Position numbers and translations under genes: made by a program. Below the pieces are notes generated by a model. It made no database searches, had not been told where the DNA came from, and was given only the letters and a program-made list of their open reading frames with translations. Positions 44,156 through 52,429 of a stretch of DNA of 64,000 nucleotides are shown here, in pieces (position 1 is the first letter of the stretch; each line of letters begins with the position of its first letter). The DNA is from Lysobacterales bacterium (GTDB taxonomy: Bacteria > Pseudomonadota > Gammaproteobacteria > Xanthomonadales > SZUA-5), in contig JALHRS010000032.1 in the NCBI GenBank assembly GCA_022841325.1, positions 1 to 64,000 of the forward strand. The letters run 5' to 3'.

Positions 44156-45067
44156 TCAGTCGTCGTCGCCCCACAGGCTTGCGGCGGCAGGTCGCGGTGC
44201 CGGGGCGGTGACGGCCGGTGTGGCAGCAGCGACTGCCTGCCAGACGTTGAGGACGTCGCGCGTGGCAGCCACATCATGCACGCGCACGATCGCTGCACCG
44301 CGCTGCACTGCGATCAGCGCTGCAGCCACCGAGCCCACCATGCGCTGATCGAGGGCTACGCGCCCGGTCAGATCGGCGATCATGCGCTTGCGCGACAGGC
44401 CGACCAGAATCGGACAGCCGAGCGCCTTGAAGGAATCCAGTCGGGCCAGCAGGTCGAGGTTGTGCTGCAGATTCTTGCCGAAGCCGAAACCCGGATCGAT
44501 GAGGAGACGCTTCTTGTCGATACCGGCGAACTGGCAGGCGAGAATGCGATCGGTCAGAAAACGCTGCACCTCGGCACAGACGTCCTCGTAGCTGGGCGCC
44601 CGCTGCATGCTGCCGGGCTCGCCCTGCATGTGCATCAGGCAGATGGCGGCGCCGGACTCCGCGGCCGCCTCCAGCGCGCCTGGCTGGCGCAGCGCATACA
44701 CGTCGTTGATCAGACCGGCGCCGGCAACCACGGCTGCGCGCATGACCTCGGGCTTGCTGGTGTCGATCGAGATCGGGGCCTCGGTGCGGGCGGCCAGTGC
44801 CTCGATGACCGGGATCACCCGGCGCAGTTCTTCCTCCACAGCGACCGGCGTGGCTCCGGGCCGGGTGGATTCGCCGCCGATGTCGATGACATCCGCTCCG
44901 GCGTCAATCAGTTCCAGCGCTCGGGCGATCGCAGCGCCGGTGTCGGTCAACTGACCGCCATCGGAAAAGGAATCGGGCGTCACATTGAGCACGCCCATGA
45001 TCCGTGGCCGATCGAGAATCAGGAGTCGGCCACGGCAGTCCAGCGTCGGCTTGGGCGCCTCGAACAC
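44156..45067 (-). CDS. folP: Dihydropteroate synthase
   Basis: The 303-residue enzyme condenses p-aminobenzoate with dihydropterin pyrophosphate in folate synthesis and is the sulfonamide target. Motifs are MGVLNVTPDSFSDGG, DIGGESTRPGA, INDVYALR, LIDPGFGFGKN and GLSRKRMI. An Ala/Pro-rich tail of about 25 residues (TPAVTAPAPRPAAASLWG) is longer than usual. The start is GTG at 45067, 15 bases after the ftsH stop; no clear ribosome-binding site precedes it, so coupling to ftsH translation is likely. Confidence 0.94.
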   Translation of the reverse strand: MFEAPKPTLDCRGRLLILDRPRIMGVLNVTPDSFSDGGQLTDTGAAIARALELIDAGADVIDIGGESTRPGATPVAVEEELRRVIPVIEALAARTEAPISIDTSKPEVMRAAVVAGAGLINDVYALRQPGALEAAAESGAAICLMHMQGEPGSMQRAPSYEDVCAEVQRFLTDRILACQFAGIDKKRLLIDPGFGFGKNLQHNLDLLARLDSFKALGCPILVGLSRKRMIADLTGRVALDQRMVGSVAAALIAVQRGAAIVRVHDVAATRDVLNVWQAVAAATPAVTAPAPRPAAASLWGDDD

Positions 45068-45082
45068 TGCGCGAGGCCGGGC

Positions 45083-46993
45083 TCAGGTCTGTGCGGCTGG
45101 CGTGGCGCTGGGCGTGACCGGCGCGGTCGGCTTGGTCGGATTCGACGGCGCACCACCGTCACCCTCGGTCCAGTCCGACGGCGGCGGCACATCCCGGCCC
45201 TCCATGATCGCGTCGATCTGGATGGCGTCGATGGTCTCGTACTTCATCAAGGCATCGGCCATGGTGTGCAGCTTGTCGGTGTTCTCCACCAGGATGGTCT
45301 TGGAAGTGTTGTAGCAGCGATCGATCAGCGCCCGCACCTCGGCGTCGATCAATTCTGCGGTCTCCGGCGACACGGTCTTGGTCTGCGTGATCGACCGGCC
45401 GAGAAACAGCTCTTCTTCTTCATCGCCGTACATCAGCGGGCCCAGTTGATCCGACATACCCCACTTGGTCACCATGTTCCGCGCCAGCTGGGTGGCGCGC
45501 ATGATGTCGTTGGAGGCACCGGTGGTGACCTTGCCATGGCCGAAGATCAGCTCTTCCGCGAGGCGACCGCCATACAGCGAGCAGATCTGGCTCTCCAGCC
45601 AGGTGCGGCTATGGCTGTAACGATCACCCTCCGGCAGGAACATGGTGACGCCCAGCGCCCGGCCACGCGGAATGATCGAGACCTTGTAGACCGGATCATG
45701 CTCGGGCACCACGCGACCGATGATGGCGTGCCCGGCTTCGTGGTAGGCGGTCAGACGCTTTTCGTCCTCGCTCATGACCATCGAGCGGCGTTCGGCACCC
45801 ATCAGGATCTTGTCCTTGGCCTTCTCGAAATGGGTCATCGCCACGTCACGCGAATTCTCGCGCGCCGCGAACAAAGCGGCTTCGTTGACCAGATTGGCCA
45901 GGTCAGCACCCGAGAACCCGGGCGTGCCACGAGCAATCACCGAAGGCCGCACGTCGTCGCTCAACGGCACCTTGCGCATGTGTACCTTGAGAATCTGTTC
46001 GCGACCGCGGACATCGGGCAGACCGACGACCACCTGACGATCGAAGCGACCCGGCCGCAGCAGCGCCGGATCGAGCACGTCGGGGCGGTTGGTGGCGGCG
46101 ATGACAATGATGCCCTCGGAACCTTCGAAGCCATCCATCTCGACCAGCAACTGGTTCAGGGTTTGCTCGCGCTCGTCGTGACCACCGCCGAGGCCAGCGC
46201 CGCGGTGACGGCCGACCGCGTCGATCTCGTCGATGAAGATGATGCAGGGTGCGTGCTTCTTGGCCTGCTCGAACATGTCGCGCACGCGGCTGGCACCCAC
46301 ACCGACAAACATCTCGACGAAGTCGGAACCGGAGATGATGAAGAACGGCACCTTGGCTTCGCCAGCGATGGCCTTGGCCAGCAGCGTCTTGCCGGTACCC
46401 GGCGGGCCCACCATCAGCACACCGCGCGGAATCTTGCCACCGAGCTTCTGGAACTTGCCCGGATCGCGCAGGAACTCGACCAGCTCGTGCACTTCTTCCT
46501 TGGCCTCGTCCACACCGGCCACATCGGCAAAAGTGACCTTGACCTGATCCTCGCCCTGCAGGCGGGCGCGGCTCTTGCCGAAGGACATGGCTCCGCGACC
46601 CCCGCCACCGCCCTGCATCTGGCGCATGACAAAGATCCAGAAGCCGATCAGCAACAGCACTGGCAGCAGGTTCAGCAGCAGCCCGAACAGCGAGAAGCCG
46701 GTCTCGGGCGGGGTCTGGGTGACCTTGACGTTGTTGGCGATCAGGGTCTCGACCAGGCGCGGATCTTCCGGGGCATAGAGCTCAAAGCCCTTGCCGTCCT
46801 GCATCTTGCCGGTCATCTTGCGGTCGGCAGCGATCTTGACCTCGACCACCTGCTCGCGCTCGACCCGATCCAGGAACTCGGAATACGACAAGCCGGCGCT
46901 CGGCGCTGTGGTCGGCCCGAAGTTGCGGAACACAGCCAGCAACACCAGTGCGATCACAGACCACAGCAGCAGGTTTTTCATCATTTCGTTCAA
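45083..46993 (-). CDS. ftsH: ATP-dependent zinc metalloprotease FtsH
   Basis: The 636-residue membrane protease has two N-terminal helices (about 8-22 and 105-122). Its AAA+ module has Walker [18 protein letters not shown], Walker [12 protein letters not shown] and the second region of homology around RPGRFDRQV. The M41 zinc site is HEAGH, near residue 420. It degrades membrane and regulatory proteins. The start is a TTG at 46993: AAAGGAG ends 7 bases before it, whereas the next in-frame ATGs at 46984 and 46981 would be 16 or more bases away. The C-terminal tail is Pro/Thr-rich. It follows rlmE by 62 bases. Confidence 0.95.
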   Translation of the reverse strand: MNEMMKNLLLWSVIALVLLAVFRNFGPTTAPSAGLSYSEFLDRVEREQVVEVKIAADRKMTGKMQDGKGFELYAPEDPRLVETLIANNVKVTQTPPETGFSLFGLLLNLLPVLLLIGFWIFVMRQMQGGGGGRGAMSFGKSRARLQGEDQVKVTFADVAGVDEAKEEVHELVEFLRDPGKFQKLGGKIPRGVLMVGPPGTGKTLLAKAIAGEAKVPFFIISGSDFVEMFVGVGASRVRDMFEQAKKHAPCIIFIDEIDAVGRHRGAGLGGGHDEREQTLNQLLVEMDGFEGSEGIIVIAATNRPDVLDPALLRPGRFDRQVVVGLPDVRGREQILKVHMRKVPLSDDVRPSVIARGTPGFSGADLANLVNEAALFAARENSRDVAMTHFEKAKDKILMGAERRSMVMSEDEKRLTAYHEAGHAIIGRVVPEHDPVYKVSIIPRGRALGVTMFLPEGDRYSHSRTWLESQICSLYGGRLAEELIFGHGKVTTGASNDIMRATQLARNMVTKWGMSDQLGPLMYGDEEEELFLGRSITQTKTVSPETAELIDAEVRALIDRCYNTSKTILVENTDKLHTMADALMKYETIDAIQIDAIMEGRDVPPPSDWTEGDGGAPSNPTKPTAPVTPSATPAAQT

Positions 46994-47055
46994 AACACGC
47001 TCCTTTCAACTGCGCCGCATCCAGATGCGACTACAGTTAACCAACCTCGAATGTA

Positions 47056-47676
47056 CTAGACCTTAAAGCCTGTCGCCAGCGCGTAAACTTCGCGGCTTCG
47101 ATCACGTGAAGCCTTCGGTTTGCGCAGGTTCACCTTGTCGAACTTCGTGCGCAACAATTTCACATACTGGTCGAATTCGCTTCCCTGAAACAGCTTGACC
47201 AGATAGGCACCGCCTCGTCGCAGGTGGGCACAGGCGAAATCCAGGGCCATTTCAGCCAGAACCATCGACCGCGCCTGATCGACGTTGGCCACACCGCTGA
47301 AGTTGGGGGCCATGTCCGACAACACAAGGTCCACCTTCGCTTCGCCCAGCAATTCTTCCAGTGCGCTCAATACACGGTCGTCCGTGAAATCGCCGAGGAT
47401 GAACTCGACGCCGGGCAAGGGGTCCATCGGCAGGATATCCAGCGCCACCACCCGACCGCGGCCCTTGAGCCAGTCCTGTGCCACCTGACTCCAGCCGCCG
47501 GGCGCCGATCCCAGATCGACCACCACCATCCCCGGTTTCAGCAAACAGTCCTTTTCCAGCAGCTCCTCGAGCTTGTAAGCCGCGCGCGAGCGCATGCCCT
47601 CGGTTTGCGCCTTGCGCACGAAAGGATCGGAGAAATGCTCGTTCAACCAGCGACTACTGCTCTTGCTGCGCCCCAT
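47056..47676 (-). CDS. rlmE: 23S rRNA (uridine-2552-2'-O)-methyltransferase
   Basis: The 206-residue enzyme methylates the 2'-OH of U2552 in the ribosomal A loop. It shows [14 protein letters not shown], the SAM motif [15 protein letters not shown], the catalytic [10 protein letters not shown] and VKLFQG. The K-D-K-E tetrad positions are present. It is divergent from yhbY and leads the rlmE-ftsH-folP-glmM transcript, an order seen in E. coli. Confidence 0.94.
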   Translation of the reverse strand: MGRSKSSSRWLNEHFSDPFVRKAQTEGMRSRAAYKLEELLEKDCLLKPGMVVVDLGSAPGGWSQVAQDWLKGRGRVVALDILPMDPLPGVEFILGDFTDDRVLSALEELLGEAKVDLVLSDMAPNFSGVANVDQARSMVLAEMALDFACAHLRRGGAYLVKLFQGSEFDQYVKLLRTKFDKVNLRKPKASRDRSREVYALATGFKV

Positions 47677-47748
47677 GACCTAGCTGAATCCAGTGACAAA
47701 CTGCTTCATGATAGCCTTCGCGCCCCCAATTCCCCCGGAGCACAAGTC

Positions 47749-48042
47749 ATGGCTCTCAAAAATGCGCAGAAGAAGTTCCTGCGAGGACTGGCCCACGACT
47801 TGAATCCCGTGGTGATGGTGGCCGATCGTGGTCTGGCCCCGAGCGTGCTCAAGGAAATCGAGATTGCGCTGGCCCACCACGAACTGATCAAGGTCCGGGT
47901 CACAGCCGAGGATCGCGAGGCGCGCGACGCGCTGATTGCCGAGATGGTCGCCACCACCGGCGCCGAATTGATCCACAAGATTGGCCATGTGGTGAGCATC
48001 TGGCGCCGCAACCCGGAACAGCCGCGCATTGAATTTCCCTGA
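47749..48042 (+). CDS. yhbY: Ribosome assembly RNA-binding protein YhbY
   Basis: This 97-residue CRS1/YhbY-domain protein matches E. coli YhbY in length and in signature blocks: KKFLRGLAHDLNPVVMVADRG, LIKVRV and KIGHVVSIWRR. It binds pre-50S particles. CGGAG lies 8 bases before the ATG at 47749. The frame is open far upstream across rlmE, but that part is antisense and not coding. The YhbY/rlmE divergent pair is conserved in Gammaproteobacteria. Confidence 0.93.
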   Translation: MALKNAQKKFLRGLAHDLNPVVMVADRGLAPSVLKEIEIALAHHELIKVRVTAEDREARDALIAEMVATTGAELIHKIGHVVSIWRRNPEQPRIEFP

Positions 48043-48095
48043 ATCGTGGCCATCTGGTCGCGATCTCCTGCAATGACCGGCGAGGTAGCGAACAC

Positions 48096-48470
48096 ATGCA
48101 GCTGATGTGGCAACCCGACGAGAGTCCCCGCGCCATCACCGGCATCGACGGTCAGCGCGTGCGCATGGGCGCCCACTGGCAGACCCGCAGCTTCTGGGTG
48201 GACGCCAGACGCGCCCAGCCGTGGACGCCAGCATGTCTGGAAGACATCGATGACAGCGCCCTCGACGAACTGCTGGCCGCCGGCCCGGAAGTGATCCTGC
48301 TCGGCACCGGGCTGCGCGCCCGTTTGCTGGCACCGGCCCTGCAGGCCAGCATCCTGCGCCGCGGTTGCGGCATCGAGTGCATGGACAATGCCGCCGCGGC
48401 CCGTACCTACAATGTGCTGCTGGGCGAAGGCCGCGCCGTGCTGGCAGCGTTTCTGATCGAGGCCGGGTGA
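48096..48470 (+). CDS. Mth938-like domain protein (DUF498)
   Basis: This 124-residue protein belongs to the Mth938/NDUFAF3-like fold. The typical stretch EVILLGTGLRARLL is followed by GIECMDNAAAARTYNVLLGEGR. Bacterial members are uncharacterised; the human relative is a complex I assembly factor. It follows yhbY by 53 bases and may share its transcript. Confidence 0.83.
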   Translation: MQLMWQPDESPRAITGIDGQRVRMGAHWQTRSFWVDARRAQPWTPACLEDIDDSALDELLAAGPEVILLGTGLRARLLAPALQASILRRGCGIECMDNAAAARTYNVLLGEGRAVLAAFLIEAG

Positions 48471-48498
48471 CCCCGCTGCAGGAGCCAGTCAGGCTCCT

Positions 48499-48797
48499 GT
48501 GGGAGCGGCTTCAGCCGCGATCGGCGCCGTGACCATATCGCTCTGCGGCAGGTCGCGACCAGAAGCTGGACGCAGAGTACGCAAAGGAAAAGCGGAGAGA
48601 ACGCGAAGAAGAGCATTCAGATCTTCATGATCAGAATGAGATGCTCGGCATCGCTGTCGCGCTTGTCCGCGCAACCCTGCGCGAATGCCATCAACGATCT
48701 TGCGGGAGCGGCGCTGCCCTGAGGAGGACCGCGCGCCTGCGCGGCCGCTGTCAATCTGACGCCGGTAGAAGGCGGCGCCGCGGCGCGGCGCCCTCCA
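48499..48797. repeat. Repeat cluster upstream of the Mth938/pckG convergence
   Basis: The segment holds GTGGGAGCGGCTTCAGCCGC at 48499-48520 and the AGAAGCTGGACGC element at 48561-48614 (copy of 16481-16535). A relative of the 122-bp unit follows at 48721-48797 (CGCGCCTGCGCGGCCGCTGT, ending GGCGCCCTCC). It fills the gap between the convergent Mth938-like and pckG genes; no gene is seen. Confidence 0.7.
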
Positions 48798-48810
48798 AAG
48801 CTGCACCCTG

Positions 48811-50553
48811 CTAGCCCAGACTTGCCCGCACCCGCTGCTGCTCGGAGCGCAGCGCCTCGGGCACACGGTCTCCGAAACTGTTCAGATAGCCGCCGATCTC
48901 GTCCAGCTCGCGGCGCCAACCTTCGCGGTCGAGCGTGAGCAGCGTGTCCAGCGCGCCGTTGAGCTTCTCCAGTCCGCGCAGGTCCAGATCCTCACGCCGC
49001 GGCAGGAAGCCGATCGGGGTTTCTTCGGCCTCGGCCTTGCCGGCGCAGCGGTCGAGTATCCATTGCAGCACGCGCAGGTTGTCGCCAAAACCCGGCCACA
49101 GGAACTTGCCGTCGTCACCCTTGCGGAACCAGTTGACGTGGAAAATGCGCGGCAGATTCTGCAGCCGCTCGTCAAACGACAGCCAATGACCGAAATAATC
49201 GGCAAAGTTGTAACCGCAGAAGGGCTTCATCGCCATCGAGTCGCGACGCACCACACCCACCGCGCCGGTCGCCGCTGCGGTGGTTTCGGAGGCCATCGAA
49301 GCGCCGACCAGCACGCCATGACGCCAGTCGCGGGCCTCGAAGACCAAAGGCACCAGTGACTCGCGCCGGCCGCCGAAGATGATCGCCGAGATCGGCACGC
49401 CGGCGGGATTGTCGGCCTGATCGGTGAAGCTAGGGCACTGGCGCATCGACACGGTGAAGCGCGAATTGGGGTGCGCCGCCGGTCCATTGGCCGGATCGTA
49501 GTCGCGACCCTGCCAGTCGGTCGCCGGGGTCTCGTCGGACAGACCTTCCCACCAGGGGCGATTGTCCTCGGTCACGGCGACATTGGTGAAGATGGCGTCG
49601 TGATTGAGCGTCGCCACCGCATTCGGATTGGTCTTGCGGCCGGTGCCTGGCGCCACGCCGAAGAATCCGGACTCCGGGTTGATGGCGTACAGACGGCCAT
49701 CCGGCCCCGGATGCAGCCAGCAGATATCGTCGCCTACCGTCCACACCTTCCAGCCCTGGTGGGTCTCGGGCGGAATCAGCATGGCCAGATTGGTCTTGCC
49801 GCAGGCCGACGGGAAGGCCGCCGCGACGTAATGGGTCTCGCCAGCCGGATTCTCGATGCCCACGATCAGCATGTGCTCGGCCAGCCAGCCCTCCTGGCGC
49901 GCCTGCCAGCTGGCGATGCGCAGGGCGTGGCACTTCTTGCCCAGCAGCGCATTGCCGCCATAGCCGGAACCGTAGCTCTGGATCATCAGCTCCTGCGGGA
50001 AATGCATGATGAAACGGCGGGCCGGGTCCAGCTCGCCGATCGAATGCAGCCCACGCACGAAGCGCCCATCGCGCTCGATCCGCGCCAGCGCCGGCGCACC
50101 CATGCGGGTCATGATGCGCATGTTGACGACCACGTAGGGACTGTCGGTGATCTCCACGCCGCAACGCGAATACGGAGAGTCGATCGGACCCATGCAATAA
50201 GGCACCACGTAGAGCGTGCGTCCGCGCATGCAGCCCTTGAACAGGGCATCCATCTTCTGGTGCGCCTCGTCCGGCGCCATCCAGTTGTTGTTCGGGCCAG
50301 CGTCATCGGCGTGGCGGGTGCAAACGTATGTAAGGTGCTCGACGCGGGCAACATCGCTAGGATCAGAGCGATGCAGGAAACAGTCGGGATGGGTGTCCGG
50401 GTTCAGCGGCAGCAGATCGCCGTTCTCCACCATCAAGGCTTCCAGTTCGCGCCTTTCGGACTCGGAACCGTCACACCAGCGAATCTGGTCCGGTTCGGTC
50501 AATGCGGCTACTTCCTGAACCCACTGGTTCAGTATTGCAAGCTGAGAGCTCAT
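48811..50553 (-). CDS. pckG: Phosphoenolpyruvate carboxykinase (GTP)
   Basis: The 580-residue enzyme converts oxaloacetate to phosphoenolpyruvate with GTP in gluconeogenesis. The GTP-type signature FPSACGKTNLAM (P-loop with the reactive Cys) is present. Also seen are YVVPYCMGP, GSGYGGNALLGKKC, TVGDDICWL and MKPFCGYNFADYFGHWL. AGGAAA precedes the ATG. GTP-type PEPCK rather than the ATP type of enteric bacteria fits Xanthomonad-like Gammaproteobacteria. Together with FadE and IcmF it suggests growth on fatty or branched-chain acids. Confidence 0.95.
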   Translation of the reverse strand: MSSQLAILNQWVQEVAALTEPDQIRWCDGSESERRELEALMVENGDLLPLNPDTHPDCFLHRSDPSDVARVEHLTYVCTRHADDAGPNNNWMAPDEAHQKMDALFKGCMRGRTLYVVPYCMGPIDSPYSRCGVEITDSPYVVVNMRIMTRMGAPALARIERDGRFVRGLHSIGELDPARRFIMHFPQELMIQSYGSGYGGNALLGKKCHALRIASWQARQEGWLAEHMLIVGIENPAGETHYVAAAFPSACGKTNLAMLIPPETHQGWKVWTVGDDICWLHPGPDGRLYAINPESGFFGVAPGTGRKTNPNAVATLNHDAIFTNVAVTEDNRPWWEGLSDETPATDWQGRDYDPANGPAAHPNSRFTVSMRQCPSFTDQADNPAGVPISAIIFGGRRESLVPLVFEARDWRHGVLVGASMASETTAAATGAVGVVRRDSMAMKPFCGYNFADYFGHWLSFDERLQNLPRIFHVNWFRKGDDGKFLWPGFGDNLRVLQWILDRCAGKAEAEETPIGFLPRREDLDLRGLEKLNGALDTLLTLDREGWRRELDEIGGYLNSFGDRVPEALRSEQQRVRASLG

Positions 50554-50838
50554 AGATTTCCTGATAAATCAATGACTTGAGAAATTCGCGCCGAGCGCAT
50601 GCGCGGCAACATAGCGGCAGCGGCGGATAAATTCAATGAAACATTCGGCGCATCAAGGTGCCCCGGATGGTTGCTGCATGGCTCGAAGGTAGCGCAGGCC
50701 GATCGGCTGCGCTACGGCTCGCGTCGCTTTTCGGAAAGTTCCAGACCGGTTCCGTCAGCGCCGGGGCCTGATGGTCGTACCAGGGTAGCAACTTCCGGCG
50801 ATGGTCCAGCAAAGCCTTGAGGCGTCCGCAGGCTCCGC

Positions 50839-51444
50839 CTACTCCGCCGGAATCAGCGTCTCGATCATGTGTCCCACATAGGCATCGAAAACCTCCTGCG
50901 TGAGCCGGGTGCTGCGGAACTGCAAGGTCAGCTGCAACAGTCCGATATAGGCCGAATAGGCCAGTCGCGCCCGATGCATAGACGCTTCCTCGTCCATGCC
51001 GGCCTGCTGGAACACTCGCGCCAGATAGACCATGCGTTCCTCGGAGACCCGATCCATGACCGGCGCCACCACCGGATGATCCGAGGCGCGCAGCAGCGCG
51101 GCGTAAATCTTGTGCGAGCGCATCTCGCGACTGGTCAGCCGGAACAGCTCGCGCAGGCGCTTGCCCGGGTTTTCGATCGACTCGACCCGGGAGATCACAT
51201 TGTGAGTATCGGTCTCTTCCCAGCGCTTCAGCGCAGCCTCGATCAGGGCGTCGCGCTGGCTGAAATGCCAGTAGAAGCTGCCCTTGGTCACGCCCAGTCG
51301 ACGCGCGAGCGATTCCACCGCGACGGCAGCAACGCCCTCCTCGGCCATGAGTTCCAGGGCGGCCAGCTCCCAGTCCTGCGCCGTCAGGCGTTGTTTTTCT
51401 GCGCGTTCGGGGGCCACCGACGCGGTTTCGAGTGCGTTTGTCAT
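50839..51444 (-). CDS. TetR-family repressor of the adjacent acyl-CoA operon
   Basis: The 201-residue regulator has an N-terminal HTH (about 22-68): EEGVAAVAVESLARRLGVTK, then GSFYWHFSQRDALIEAALKRWE. A helical ligand-binding domain follows. The ATG at 51444 is chosen because the frame upstream lies in the promoter region. It is divergent from the hydrolase-fadE-DUF4442 genes. Two CATAC-N6-GTAT sites lie in the shared gap, one on the -35 and one on the -10 of the plus-strand promoter, so it most likely represses that operon and itself. An acyl-CoA is the likely inducer (inference from context). Confidence 0.86.
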   Translation of the reverse strand: MTNALETASVAPERAEKQRLTAQDWELAALELMAEEGVAAVAVESLARRLGVTKGSFYWHFSQRDALIEAALKRWEETDTHNVISRVESIENPGKRLRELFRLTSREMRSHKIYAALLRASDHPVVAPVMDRVSEERMVYLARVFQQAGMDEEASMHRARLAYSAYIGLLQLTLQFRSTRLTQEVFDAYVGHMIETLIPAE

Positions 51445-51473
51445 GGGTACGTAGCAGAGACGTGAAGGCCATC

Positions 51474-51526
51474 CATACGCAAGCGTATTGACAGCACGAC
51501 CCGGCGTCAACATACTCGTCCGTATG
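51474..51526 (+). promoter_or_regulatory. Sigma-70 promoter with two TetR-type operators
   Basis: CATACGCAAGCGTATT (51474-51489) and CATACTCGTCCGTATG (51511-51526) share the form CATAC-N6-GTAT(G/T), 37 bases apart. TTGACA (51488-51493) and CATACT (51511-51516) form a near-consensus promoter with a 17-base spacer. One operator abuts the -35 box and the other covers the -10 box, the arrangement expected for a divergently encoded TetR repressor. Confidence 0.78.
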
Positions 51527-51538
51527 GAGTGCACCAAG

Positions 51539-52429
51539 ATGACGCAAACTGGCTCCGCCCTCACCCCGACGGTGCAGATGCATCCCGGAAGGGGAGATCT
51601 GTCACTGGCAGTGGAACACTACGGCCCGGAATCCGCGTCACCGCTGCTGTTTGCCCACGGCTTCGGTCAGAACCGGCATGCCTGGCGGGGCACGGCCACG
51701 CAACTGGCCACCGAGGGCTGGCTTGGACTGGCCATTGACGGACGCGGCCATGGCGATTCCGACTGGGCCCCGAACGGCCACTATGAAATGGAGCACTTCG
51801 CCGAGGACCTGGCCGCCATTGCCCGCTCCTTGCCAGAAAAACCGATCCTGATCGGCGCGTCCATGGGCGGATTGCTGGGTCTGCTGGTGGAAGGTGAAGG
51901 TCAGCAGAGTCTTTTCCGGGCCATGGTGCTGGTCGATGTCACACCGCGCTGGGAAACCGAGGGTGTAGGCCGAATCCTCAAGTTCATGGCCCAGCATCCG
52001 GAAGGCTTCGACAGCCTCGAACATGCCGCCGCAGAGATTGCCCGCTACCTGCCGCATCGCGAACGCCGCGACCCGGAACGATTGCGCACCCAGCTGAGAC
52101 TAAAGGCCGATGGCCGCTGGCGCTGGCATTGGGATCCGCGTTTGCTGGAGCGCGTGGCGGCTGAAGCCGAACGCTACATCCCGCGCCTGCAGGCCGCAGC
52201 CAGGCGCGTACAGATACCGGTGCTGCTGCTCAGTGGCGGGCGCAGCGATGTGGTGTCCGAGCACACCATCGGCGAGTTCATGCAACTGGTTCCGCACGCC
52301 GAACATGTCTGTATCGACGATGCCACGCACATGGTCGTGGGCGATCGCAACGATGTTTTTACTCGGGAGATTTCCCGTTTCCTGCAAGGGCTGCTGCCCG
52401 AGCCGGTTTCCACCCTAGGAGAAGTGTGA
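51539..52429 (+). CDS. Alpha/beta hydrolase
   Basis: The 296-residue protein has the alpha/beta hydrolase fold with oxyanion motif FAHGFGQN, nucleophile S108 in GASMGG, acid D236 in GGRSDVV and base H263 in DATHMV. It is probably an esterase or acyl-CoA thioesterase-like enzyme, given that fadE follows at once. GGAG lies 9 bases before ATG 51539. The earlier ATG at 51524 would lie at the predicted transcription start. The stop overlaps the fadE start. Confidence 0.85.
   Translation: MTQTGSALTPTVQMHPGRGDLSLAVEHYGPESASPLLFAHGFGQNRHAWRGTATQLATEGWLGLAIDGRGHGDSDWAPNGHYEMEHFAEDLAAIARSLPEKPILIGASMGGLLGLLVEGEGQQSLFRAMVLVDVTPRWETEGVGRILKFMAQHPEGFDSLEHAAAEIARYLPHRERRDPERLRTQLRLKADGRWRWHWDPRLLERVAAEAERYIPRLQAAARRVQIPVLLLSGGRSDVVSEHTIGEFMQLVPHAEHVCIDDATHMVVGDRNDVFTREISRFLQGLLPEPVSTLGEV

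Noticed and set aside
44276-47059. Very long open frame opposite ftsH and folP
   Set aside because: It is antisense to two well-supported genes, its translation is rich in His, Gln and Arg as expected for GC-rich shadow frames, and it has no family character.
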